From: DAOUBA01 sp034432855
Lineage (GTDB): Bacteria; Chloroflexota; Anaerolineae; B4-G1
Assembly: GCA_034432855.1 (NCBI GenBank)
Contig: DAOUBA010000024.1
Location: 1-11,251, forward strand
Direction: 5' to 3'
DNA length: 11,251 nucleotides
In this document: one piece after another, positions 1 to 6,657 of the stretch
How the letters are laid out: each line of letters starts with the position of its first letter
Position numbering within the stretch: the first letter of the stretch is position 1
Program-made: the position numbers and the translations under genes
The notes under the pieces: generated by a model
Seen by the model: the letters and a program-made list of their open reading frames with translations, nothing else
Databases searched by the model: none
What the model was told of the DNA's origin: nothing

Positions 1-2
1 GG

Positions 3-2108
3 CGGGACGTCTGGCTGATCACGCCGGTTGTCGCATTGACCTGCGCCCTGGCCTACTGGCTGCTCTCGAAGCAGCCTCTCGCCGCGCAGGCTGTATGGCA
101 GATCGGGCTGGCGGCAGCCATCACACTCGCCATCTACCTGTTCAGGCGGCCCGAGATCGCCTTCTTCTACACCCTGTTGCCCCTCATCGCCGTCGTCACC
201 GTAGGATGGCCGGCAGGACTTGCAGCAGAGGGGTTGCTGATCCTGCTGGCGTGGTGGCTCGCTGGCGGATCGCTCGTGCCCTCGTTCCCGGTCGCCTACG
301 GCCTGGGGATCGTCGCCGGTGGCGCATGCACCGGGCTTGTGGGATGGGCTTCGGAGCGCACCCTGCTAACTGTGACCCAATGGTCGCTCTACAGTTTCGC
401 CGAAGCGCAGAAGAACATGGAAGAGGCACGCCAACAGCGGGCGCAACTGGCGCGCGTGCTGAAGGACCTCGACCAGGCCTACTACCGCCTGCAGCGGGCC
501 AACACCGCCCTGGTCGCTGCCCGCAAAGCAGCGGAAGATGCCGAGCGCTTCAAGGCCGAGTTCGTGACCAACGTGAGCCACGAACTGCGCACGCCGCTGA
601 ACCTCATCGTCGGCTTTAGCGAGATGATGATGACGGCGCCCGAAAGTTACGAGGGTGTCCAACTCCCCGGCCCCTATCGCAGCGACCTGAACGCGCTCTA
701 CCATAGCGCGCGCCACCTGCTGGCGCTGGTGGACGACGTGCTGGATCTGGCACGTATCGAGATCGGCAAGATCGCGCTGGCGCGCGACGAGGTGGACATG
801 GCCGCGCTGATCATCGAGGCCGTGGAAATGGTACGCGACTATGTTGCCGCCAAGGGGCTAGAGTTGCAGGTGGACGTGGCCGCCGATCTGCCGAAACTCT
901 GGATTGACCGATTGCGCATCCGCCAGGTGTTGCTGAACCTGCTAGTGAACGCCGCGCGCTTTACCGAGCGCGGCTGGATCCGCGTGGAAGCCTCGCAGCA
1001 GGGGGATGAGATCATCGTGCGCGTGACCGACACGGGTCGGGGCATCCCGGCGCAGGACCTACCCAAGATCTTTGAAGAGTTCCGCACTACCGAACAGCCC
1101 ACTTCCACCTGGCACAGCGGCACGGGGCTGGGACTGCCGATCAGCAAAAAGTTCGTCGAACTGCACCACGGGCGCATGGGAGTGGAAAGCGTCTATCTGC
1201 AGGGCACCTCATTCTGGTTCACGCTGCCCTGCGCACCGGGGCTGATGGCCGGGCGAGAGTTGGCGCACGTGGACCGCCCGCAGCCGGTTATGCGCCTGAG
1301 CGCCTCCGAGCGCATTGTCGTCGTCGCACACGAGGATACACAAGTGACGACTCTGCTCCAGCGTTACCTGGATGGCTATCGCGTGGTGAGCGCGGCGAAT
1401 GTGGAGGAAGGCACCGCTCTGGCCGAGGAACTCAAAGCACTGGCGTTGGTCGCGGATGTAAACGAGACACCAGTAACCCCGCCGGGCAACGTGCTGACCG
1501 TGCGCTGCCCACTGCCCAGCGGGCGACGGGCGGCATTGGCCCTGGGCGCCGACGATTTCCTGGTCAAGCCCGTCTCGCGCCAGGAATTGTGGGCAGCCAT
1601 CGAACGGCTGGGGAAACCGGTGCAACGTGTACTCGTCGCCGACGACGACCCGGAGATCGTACGCCTGTTCCGGCGCATGCTCTGCACCCACATCCCGCCG
1701 CAGGACTGCCTGGAGGCGTACAACGGCGAAGAGACGCTGCGCTTGATGCAGCGCGAAAAGCCGGATTTGGTACTGCTGGACTTGATGATGCCGGAGGTGG
1801 ATGGGAGTGGGGTCCTGGAGCGCATGGCCGCCGATCCCGATCTGGCGGACATCCCGGTCATCATTGTCTCTGCCAAGGGTCAGGATCAGGCCAGCCTACC
1901 ACTCCCCGGTGCGATCCAGGTCTCCAGAGCCCAGGGCTTTCAGTTAGGAGAAGTCGTGCGTGCGTTGGAGGCGCTCTTTAACGCGCTGGCGCCAGGCTGG
2001 CACCCGAGCGGCTCCACGGCGCCAATGTCCGTAGAAGCGTCTGTTGAGCCACCGGTTTCGCCAAGTATGCCGCTGCCCCCAGCGTCAGCGCCAGTTGCGG
2101 CTCGTTGA
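3..2108 (+). CDS. Membrane hybrid histidine kinase with two C-terminal receiver domains (5' end cut by window)
   Basis: Sensor kinase that would autophosphorylate on histidine and pass phosphate to receiver domains. The frame is open to the left edge, so the true start probably lies outside; a TTG at 36 is the first possible start inside. 701 residues are visible. The first ~110 are several hydrophobic segments (membrane sensor), followed by a coiled-coil-like linker. The HisKA box is FVTNVSHELRTPLN, with the phospho-acceptor His codon at 579-581. The ATPase domain has an N box (LLNLLVNAARFT), G1 (DTGRGIP, near 1029) and G2 (SGTGLGLPISKK, near 1120). Receiver 1 (about 1309-1605) is degenerate: the acidic pair is His-Glu and the segment after the putative phospho-Asp is shortened, but the Lys-Pro (Lys codon 1566-1568) remains. 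Receiver 2 (about 1620-1980) has Asp-Asp-Asp (from 1641) and phospho-Asp (codon 1779-1781), but lacks the usual Lys-Pro. The last ~42 residues are Pro/Ala/Ser-rich and overlap the opposing gene by 131 bp. Ligand unknown. Confidence 0.93.
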   Translation, partial: RDVWLITPVVALTCALAYWLLSKQPLAAQAVWQIGLAAAITLAIYLFRRPEIAFFYTLLPLIAVVTVGWPAGLAAEGLLILLAWWLAGGSLVPSFPVAYGLGIVAGGACTGLVGWASERTLLTVTQWSLYSFAEAQKNMEEARQQRAQLARVLKDLDQAYYRLQRANTALVAARKAAEDAERFKAEFVTNVSHELRTPLNLIVGFSEMMMTAPESYEGVQLPGPYRSDLNALYHSARHLLALVDDVLDLARIEIGKIALARDEVDMAALIIEAVEMVRDYVAAKGLELQVDVAADLPKLWIDRLRIRQVLLNLLVNAARFTERGWIRVEASQQGDEIIVRVTDTGRGIPAQDLPKIFEEFRTTEQPTSTWHSGTGLGLPISKKFVELHHGRMGVESVYLQGTSFWFTLPCAPGLMAGRELAHVDRPQPVMRLSASERIVVVAHEDTQVTTLLQRYLDGYRVVSAANVEEGTALAEELKALALVADVNETPVTPPGNVLTVRCPLPSGRRAALALGADDFLVKPVSRQELWAAIERLGKPVQRVLVADDDPEIVRLFRRMLCTHIPPQDCLEAYNGEETLRLMQREKPDLVLLDLMMPEVDGSGVLERMAADPDLADIPVIIVSAKGQDQASLPLPGAIQVSRAQGFQLGEVVRALEALFNALAPGWHPSGSTAPMSVEASVEPPVSPSMPLPPASAPVAAR

Positions 2109-3246
2109 GCACCGAGCAGACAATGATCGGGATGTCGCGGGTGTCGGCGCTCGATCTGAGTGCCATCAGGAACTCCCAGCCGTCCTCTTTGGGCATCATC
2201 ACGTCCAGCGCGATGACCGTGGGGCGCGTCTCGATGAGCATACGCCGCGCCTCAGCACTGCTGGCAGCACCGATGACCCGCCAGTTGTGGCCTGCCAGGT
2301 AACGGCGAAAGAGGTCTACGAAGGCCGTGTTATCGTCCACCACCAGGAGTGTGCAGGGTTCGGCCACGGGCCACGCCAGACGCGCTTCCCAAGCGCCATG
2401 CTCCGTGACCGCCAAGCGGAGCACGCCGCGCATCGCCGCCATCAGTTGACGGCAGATCTCCAGGCCGGTATCTCCATCTTGCTCCGAAGCGGACACCGAT
2501 GTGAGGGTGTTGCTATGGGCCACCACACGGATGCCCGTTTCGCCCCCACCGGCAAAGCCATTCACCTCCACTTGCCCCTGGCTTGCGGCCCCTAGCGCGT
2601 GGGTGATCACATTGAGCACCGCCTGGCGCAACATCACCCGGTCGGCATGCAGCACGGTAAAGCGCTGCATGGGGGCAAAATGGATGGTCGCGCCTTTTGC
2701 CTGCGCCAGCGGCTCCACGACGGCGCGCAGATCGTCCAGCACCTCAGCGGTGTCTACCGCTTCCCACGTCGCCTGGGCGCACAATCGTTCTGTCTCCGCG
2801 CGGATGAGGTCCTCCTGTGCCGCACCGTCCGCCTCGGTCACAACAGGAGGGGCGACCGCACGAGCCTTCTGCCACTGTTCCCACAACACGCCCGTCAGCG
2901 CGTCCAGCACGCGCGCCTGGTCGCGGAAGTACTGGCTCTTGCCCAGGGCCAGCCGTTCCATCGCCTCGTTCGGACTCAGGCCCTCGATGTAGCGCAACTC
3001 CAGGATGCGATACGCGCGCCAGTCGGGCGATTGGGCCGGCACGCCCGCTGCCGGGCGCATGGCGCGGATGACCTCGAGCAGCACACGACGCAGGTTCTGG
3101 CTACGGTGCAGCGCCTCACCTGCCTCGGTCAGCAAGGCCGCCAGCGGGTGCGCTTGCAAATAAGGAGAGTCGTAGAGCCGGTTGAGCGCATCGTGCACCC
3201 ACCGAGCGAATGTTTCGCGATCGGGGGGCATGGAGAGTTCTACCAT
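1978..3246 (-). CDS. Helix-turn-helix / degenerate HATPase / receiver-domain response regulator-like protein
   Basis: A 422-residue soluble protein with no membrane segment. Residues ~45-125 form a helical, HTH-like region (RILELRYIEGLSPNEAMERL followed by LGKSQYFRDQ) resembling sigma-region-4-type or LuxR-like recognition helices. Residues ~165-290 resemble a histidine-kinase ATPase fold, but the N-box Asn is replaced (VLNVITHAL), no DxGxG box is visible and only a G2-like DGDTGLEICRQL remains; there is no HisKA histidine. I infer that this part does not act as a kinase. Residues 298-412 are a receiver with all key residues: D304-D305, phospho-Asp D348, S378 and K397-P398. It probably receives phosphate from a kinase, plausibly the facing hybrid kinase. 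The start is ATG at 3246 without an obvious Shine-Dalgarno; ATG at 3231 is the alternative. The conserved end of the receiver, including K397, lies inside the overlap with the opposing gene, so this frame is the constrained one there. DNA-binding is inference. Confidence 0.88.
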   Translation of the reverse strand: MVELSMPPDRETFARWVHDALNRLYDSPYLQAHPLAALLTEAGEALHRSQNLRRVLLEVIRAMRPAAGVPAQSPDWRAYRILELRYIEGLSPNEAMERLALGKSQYFRDQARVLDALTGVLWEQWQKARAVAPPVVTEADGAAQEDLIRAETERLCAQATWEAVDTAEVLDDLRAVVEPLAQAKGATIHFAPMQRFTVLHADRVMLRQAVLNVITHALGAASQGQVEVNGFAGGGETGIRVVAHSNTLTSVSASEQDGDTGLEICRQLMAAMRGVLRLAVTEHGAWEARLAWPVAEPCTLLVVDDNTAFVDLFRRYLAGHNWRVIGAASSAEARRMLIETRPTVIALDVMMPKEDGWEFLMALRSSADTRDIPIIVCSVLNEPQLALTLGAAAYLAKPVAQQTLLRTLAPWSRSGASLAPAR

Positions 3247-3326
3247 AACGGAGGGATTGATACCGGAATAGAAAGGGACTAAACACCTTTACGAGTGTCC
3301 AGTAAGCATGGTATGATACAATTGGT

Positions 3327-3355
3327 AGAGTACACCAGATGAAGGGCTTTGTCAA
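3327..3355 (-). promoter_or_regulatory. Candidate sigma-70 promoter for the HTH/receiver gene
   Basis: On the minus strand there is a perfect -35 box TTGACA (3350-3355), a 17-base spacer and then TACTCT (3327-3332), a poor -10 box matching 3 of 6 consensus positions. It would give a leader of about 75 bases before the ATG at 3246. The -35 is strong but the -10 is weak, so this is tentative. Confidence 0.35.
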
Positions 3356-3508
3356 GATGGATTCTAGGGCCCTCTGTGTGCCCGGTGGGAATATGGCACA
3401 GTTTTCTCCGCAATGCGGTATCCAAGTGCTACGCTCAGCCCGTGTCCATTCATAGCGCGGCCTCCTGCCGCAACCGAATCGAATACCGATTGACCGCGCC
3501 GCCGTGAA

Positions 3509-3576
3509 CCGGCGTCGCCGGAAGCGTTTCCTTCCCGGAAGAAACCCCGCCAGCACCGGCTCTTTCAGGCCGGTGC
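3509..3576. repeat. Cluster of inverted repeats in intergenic DNA
   Basis: Two perfect inverted repeats lie close together. CCGGCG-T-CGCCGG occupies 3509-3521. GCACCGGC (3553-3560) and GCCGGTGC (3569-3576) form an 8-bp stem around the 8-base loop TCTTTCAG. Between them CCGGAA / TTCCCGG can form a third, bulged stem. No U-tract follows on either strand, so these are not intrinsic terminators. The cluster could be a structured RNA, a dispersed palindromic repeat or a protein-binding region; the sequence alone does not decide. Confidence 0.6.
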
Positions 3577-3694
3577 GGCCAAGAGCAAAATCTTCGCGGT
3601 TGCGATAGTTTTTCGAGGGCAATACTATATTACTCGTGACTCAGGGGCATATCCGACTGCCCTGTTGCAGATAGCCAGCGAATGGCTATGCGTC

Positions 3695-3699
3695 AGGAG
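3695..3699 (+). promoter_or_regulatory. Ribosome binding site fixing the GTG start of the metalloprotease
   Basis: AGGAG sits 7 bases upstream of GTG 3707-3709. This favours GTG at 3707 over the TTG at 3665 in the same frame, which has no such signal and would put 14 polar residues before the signal peptide. Confidence 0.75.
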
Positions 3700-3706
3700 T
3701 GTCGAG

Positions 3707-4264
3707 GTGAAGCAACGCAGGTTTATCAAGTTGTGGCTATCTCTGGTTATTGTTATTGCTAGTAGCCTTGTGGCCGGGATAGCCCTGGCGGGTGATTACC
3801 TGGGAGCAGGAAAGTTCCCCTCCAACCAAATAACTCGCTGTCACTCGGGTTCCTATCCGGCTGAACATCAGAATGCCTCTGCCAAATGGAGCGCCGTAAC
3901 GGATTTGGATATCTATTACAATTGCACTAACTACAACGTGAACACACGGTCATATAACTACGGTAACACAGGGTATTATGGCTGGGTGGAGATCTGTTTC
4001 ACCGATGGAACTTGTTGGAATGGAAGCCGAGAGTATGAGCCGGTTGACAAAACCTACAAGAGCTGCACGGCTAAGACGAATACCTATTATTTGAGTGGCT
4101 GGACAAGTACACAACGCCAATCCATAGCGACTCATGAATTAGGGCATTGCTGGTCACTGGGTCATCGCCCGGGTGATTCGACCAGTGTCATGCAAATCAC
4201 ATTCCCCAGTGCCATTGTCGAACCGAACAGCAGAGACAAAGAGTTGGTTAACGCTAGGTACTAG
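3707..4264 (+). CDS. Small exported matrixin-like zinc metalloprotease
   Basis: 185 residues. A Lys/Arg-rich N-terminus (KQRRFIK) precedes a hydrophobic core and an ALA cleavage site, giving a signal peptide of ~28 residues; the mature protein would be ~157 residues. The zinc motif HELGHCWSLGH starts at H143, with E144 as the general base and H147 and H153 as ligands. It follows HExxHxxxxxH, the metzincin spacing, but Ser replaces the usual Gly at the eighth position. A Met-turn candidate (SVMQ, M162) follows at the expected distance. Six cysteines in the mature part suggest disulfides outside the cytoplasm, and the middle is rich in Tyr, Asn and Thr. There is no cysteine-switch propeptide and no extra domain, so it is near the minimum size for a catalytic domain. 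The next gene follows after 68 bases on the same strand, probably in one transcript. DNA here is clearly more AT-rich than the flanks. The substrate is unknown. Confidence 0.8.
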   Translation: MKQRRFIKLWLSLVIVIASSLVAGIALAGDYLGAGKFPSNQITRCHSGSYPAEHQNASAKWSAVTDLDIYYNCTNYNVNTRSYNYGNTGYYGWVEICFTDGTCWNGSREYEPVDKTYKSCTAKTNTYYLSGWTSTQRQSIATHELGHCWSLGHRPGDSTSVMQITFPSAIVEPNSRDKELVNARY

Positions 4265-4332
4265 CGCAACCGCCAAGAGATAGTCGCCCAATCACTACAC
4301 TTGGCAGGACAGGAAAGGCATGGTAAGAATTT

Positions 4333-5016
4333 ATGAAACGCATAATGCTATGCGTCAGTACGGCCCTGGTGGTTGTGTCGCTCGGCTGGGCGATCGGGAC
4401 AAGACTCTTTCCCAAGTCGGCAGAGTTCCTGCCCCCCGCATCGTCTGCGGACGGGGGACAAGCCGGTATTGAGGAGATAGCAGCCAGTTGGGTCTTTCCG
4501 GGCATGACCGTTGCAGAAGAAACGGCTGAGGCCGATCTGATCGTGCGCGTCAGGGTGTTGAACGTGAATGTTCGGAAACTACGACAAGTCGGCCCCCGAT
4601 ATGCAGCAGATGGCACCACCGTGCTCGGTGAAGATGTAGAAGTCATGCCGTTTACCGATGCGAGGATGCAGGTGCTCGAAGTCTATAAAGGCTCCGCAGA
4701 TAACCATATCGTGGTTATGCAAATGGGGGGGGAGCTGCCGGCAACAGATGGCGATCCGGCCATAAACTATATGATGCCGGGCGATCCCATTTTTGTGCGC
4801 GGCAGCGAGCACATCTTGTTCCTGAAAGATATTTCGGACGATCCTGTGCACAATAGAGGCATCAATCGAAGACTATATCGCCTGGTGAACCCCGCCGGGC
4901 GCTATGAGATTCAAGGTGACAAGGTCACCAACTGTTTCTCCGTGGAAGCATCATTACCGACGACGCTCGGCGAACTGCTAAACCAAATCCGGCAGGCTGT
5001 GAATCAAAGTCCGTAG
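4333..5016 (+). CDS. Exported or membrane-anchored protein of unknown function
   Basis: 227 residues. The N-terminus (Lys-Arg, then a hydrophobic run to about residue 22) is a signal peptide or membrane anchor. The rest is soluble and mixed alpha/beta, with the pattern 'ADLIVRVRVLNV ... ARMQVLEVYKGSADNHIVVMQMGGELP ... EHILFLKD ... GRYEIQGDKVTN'. This reads like a small beta-rich domain seen in other exported bacterial proteins of unknown function, in which a conserved 'VLEVYKG' strand is followed by 'GGE' and a 'YLLFL'-type strand; I recognise the pattern from memory but cannot name a family. No catalytic motif is visible. Start ATG 4333 has only a weak upstream purine stretch (GGTAAG). It lies 68 bases downstream of the metalloprotease and shares its lower GC, so the two may be co-expressed and act together, for example as protease and inhibitor or substrate; that is speculation. 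Confidence 0.72.
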   Translation: MKRIMLCVSTALVVVSLGWAIGTRLFPKSAEFLPPASSADGGQAGIEEIAASWVFPGMTVAEETAEADLIVRVRVLNVNVRKLRQVGPRYAADGTTVLGEDVEVMPFTDARMQVLEVYKGSADNHIVVMQMGGELPATDGDPAINYMMPGDPIFVRGSEHILFLKDISDDPVHNRGINRRLYRLVNPAGRYEIQGDKVTNCFSVEASLPTTLGELLNQIRQAVNQSP

Positions 5017-5301
5017 CATCCGATATGGCCCCTACAGCCGATTGATCATCGACAGGTCAACCATAACTTGCTCTGACGGCGCTCGGACTAGACTCTCGCC
5101 AATCAGCTATGCTGGTGTACATGAAGGCCGGCGTTTGCCAACAGAGAAGGGCAAGCCATTTCTCCTGCGTGAAAATGTGCCCGGGGATTGGCCAAAAAAG
5201 CCACGCAGAAAGGGGGTGGTAATAGGAGATTGTGGTGTCAACAGAAGGGTGTGGAATGAGGTTCGAGAAGCCAAGAAACCAAGAACAGATTAGGAGGAAA
5301 G
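5017..5301 (+). other. Leader region of the sugar importer operon
   Basis: 285 bases without a credible gene. A short open frame (5042-5293) has no ribosome binding site and no recognisable protein character. I did not find a promoter I would defend; TTGCTC (5068-5073) with TAGACT (5089-5094) has a spacer of only 15. The region ends in a strong AGGAGG (5292-5297) four bases before the ATG of the solute-binding protein. Any operator for sugar-dependent control should be here, but no clear palindrome stands out. Confidence 0.5.
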
Positions 5302-6600
5302 ATGTCCAAGAAACTGTATCCGGTATTAGCCTCGCTGCTCATCGGCGCTATGGTACTCGCGTCCTGCAAGGCAACGCCGACGGCAGCACCGACGGCCGTT
5401 CCTACCACAGCGCCAGAAGGTCCCAGCGGCGATCTGGAGATCTTTAGTTGGTGGACGGCGGGCGGCGAGGCCGAGGGCCTGAACGCGATGTTCGAAGTCT
5501 TTGCCGCCGAGTATCCGAACGTGAACATCATCAACGCCACCGTCGCCGGCGGCGCGGGTGTGGATGCACGGGCGGTGCTGGCAACCCGTATGCAGGGCGG
5601 GCAGCCCCCTGACTCCTTCCAGGTGCATGCCGGCCACGAACTGATCGACACCTACGTCGTCGCCGGGCAGATGGAGCCGCTGACCTGGCTGTACGAGGAG
5701 GAGGGCTGGCTCGACGTGATGCCGCCTGACCTGATCGAGATCCTCTCCTACAACGGCGAGATCTGGTCGGTGCCGGTGAACATCCATCGCGCCAACGTGC
5801 TGTGGTACAACAAGGCGGTCTTTGAGGAGCACAACCTGCAGCCGCCGACTACGTGGGACGAGTTCTTCGAGGTGGCGGAGGCCCTACAGGATGCGGGCAT
5901 CGTCCCCCTGGCGCTGGGTGAGGCCTGGACGCAGGTGCACCTCTTCGAGACCGTGCTCCTGGGCACACTGGGGCCGGACGCCTACAATGGTCTGTGGACC
6001 GGCGAGACGAACTGGAACGATCCCAAGGTCGTCAAGGCGTTGCAAACGTTTGATCGTATCTTTGACTACGTGAATGAGGACTATGCGGCGCTCTCGTGGG
6101 ATCAGGCGACGCAGTTGGTGATTGACGGCGACGCCGCCATGAATATCATGGGCGACTGGGCGGAAGGCTACTTCAAGTCGAAGGGCCTGACGCCAGGGGT
6201 CGAGTTCGGCTGGGCGCCTTCGCCGGGCACCTCCGGCTCCTTCGACGCCCTCTCCGACAGTTTCGGCCTGCCGGTGGGCGCACCCAACCGCGACGCCGCC
6301 ATCGCCTGGCTCAAGGTGTGCGGTTCCAAGGCCGGGCAGGACGCCTTCAACCCGCTAAAGGGTTCGATCCCGGCGCGCACCGATGGCGACCGCAGCCTGT
6401 ACGACGAGTACTTGCAGTCGGCGATGGACGACTTTGGCAGCGATGTCATCGTCCCTAGCCTGATGCACGGCGCGGCCGCCGCCCCCAGTTGGCAGCAGAG
6501 TATCATTGACGCCGTCGGCCTCTTCGTCGCCAACCGCGACGTGGCCGCCTTCCAGGAAGCATTGGTCGCAGCCTGCAGCGATGCCGGGGTGTGTCAGTAG
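5302..6600 (+). CDS. Carbohydrate ABC transporter substrate-binding lipoprotein (family 1, CUT1)
   Basis: Captures a sugar outside the membrane and delivers it to the permease pair encoded just downstream. 432 residues. The lipobox LASC places the lipidated cysteine at C22, followed by a Thr/Pro/Ala linker to about residue 42, typical of surface lipoproteins tethered to the membrane. The mature domain begins with GDLEIFSWWTAGGEAEGLNA and has the family-1 solute-binding layout: GQPPDSFQVHAG, the hinge-proximal VPVNIHRANVLWYNK, PPTTWDEFFE, and MNIMGDWAEGYF. These resemble glucose/mannose-type binding proteins more than maltose- or glycerol-phosphate-type ones, but the ligand cannot be fixed from sequence. 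Three cysteines lie near the C-terminus (VCGSK and ACSDAGVCQ). AGGAGG four bases before the ATG indicates strong translation, as expected for a binding protein made in excess over its permeases. Confidence 0.94.
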   Translation: MSKKLYPVLASLLIGAMVLASCKATPTAAPTAVPTTAPEGPSGDLEIFSWWTAGGEAEGLNAMFEVFAAEYPNVNIINATVAGGAGVDARAVLATRMQGGQPPDSFQVHAGHELIDTYVVAGQMEPLTWLYEEEGWLDVMPPDLIEILSYNGEIWSVPVNIHRANVLWYNKAVFEEHNLQPPTTWDEFFEVAEALQDAGIVPLALGEAWTQVHLFETVLLGTLGPDAYNGLWTGETNWNDPKVVKALQTFDRIFDYVNEDYAALSWDQATQLVIDGDAAMNIMGDWAEGYFKSKGLTPGVEFGWAPSPGTSGSFDALSDSFGLPVGAPNRDAAIAWLKVCGSKAGQDAFNPLKGSIPARTDGDRSLYDEYLQSAMDDFGSDVIVPSLMHGAAAAPSWQQSIIDAVGLFVANRDVAAFQEALVAACSDAGVCQ

Positions 6601-6612
6601 ATTCCCATATCG

Positions 6613-6642
6613 GAGCGGGGCGGCTAAAAAGCCGCCCCGCTC
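6613..6642 (+). promoter_or_regulatory. Intercistronic hairpin between binding-protein and permease genes
   Basis: A perfect 13-bp stem (6613-6625 with 6630-6642, GC-rich arms around an AAAA loop) starts 13 bases after the binding-protein stop codon. No T-run follows, so it is not a standard intrinsic terminator. In binding-protein-dependent importers such hairpins protect the upstream message from 3' exonucleases and lower downstream expression; that role is inferred here from position and structure. Confidence 0.8.
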
Positions 6643-6657
6643 AACGGATGATCAACT

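Larger units (their letters stand above)
3247..3706. other. Intergenic region without a convincing gene
   Basis: 460 bases separate the divergent starts at 3246 (minus) and 3707 (plus). It is AT-rich near 3260-3350, where the candidate minus promoter lies. A possible plus-strand promoter (TTTACG 3288-3293, 18-base spacer, TATGAT 3312-3317) is also there but has no gene within 380 bases. From about 3495 to 3580 it is GC-rich and full of inverted repeats. A TATATT (3626-3631) could be the -10 of the metalloprotease gene, but I see no good -35. A minus-strand open frame crosses the region and enters the receiver gene; I do not accept it as a gene, though the part around 3450-3622 stays open through the hairpins. 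Confidence 0.6.

Noticed and set aside
3288..3317. Plus-strand promoter-like TTTACG-18-TATGAT
   Set aside because: Long spacer and no gene within about 380 bases; AT-rich DNA readily yields such matches.
3116..3622. Minus-strand open frame of 168 codons starting TTG
   Set aside because: It enters the well-supported HTH/receiver gene in another frame, starts with TTG and has no ribosome binding site. Only its upstream part is kept as an open question.
3665..3706. Upstream TTG start for the metalloprotease
   Set aside because: GTG at 3707 has AGGAG at 7 bases and leads directly into a standard signal peptide.
5042..5293. Possible 83-residue gene before the sugar importer
   Set aside because: No ribosome binding site, no recognisable protein pattern, and it ends just before the real start signal at 5302.
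6613..6642. Hairpin read as an intrinsic terminator
   Set aside because: No T-run follows the stem and the permease genes begin 15 bases later on the same strand.
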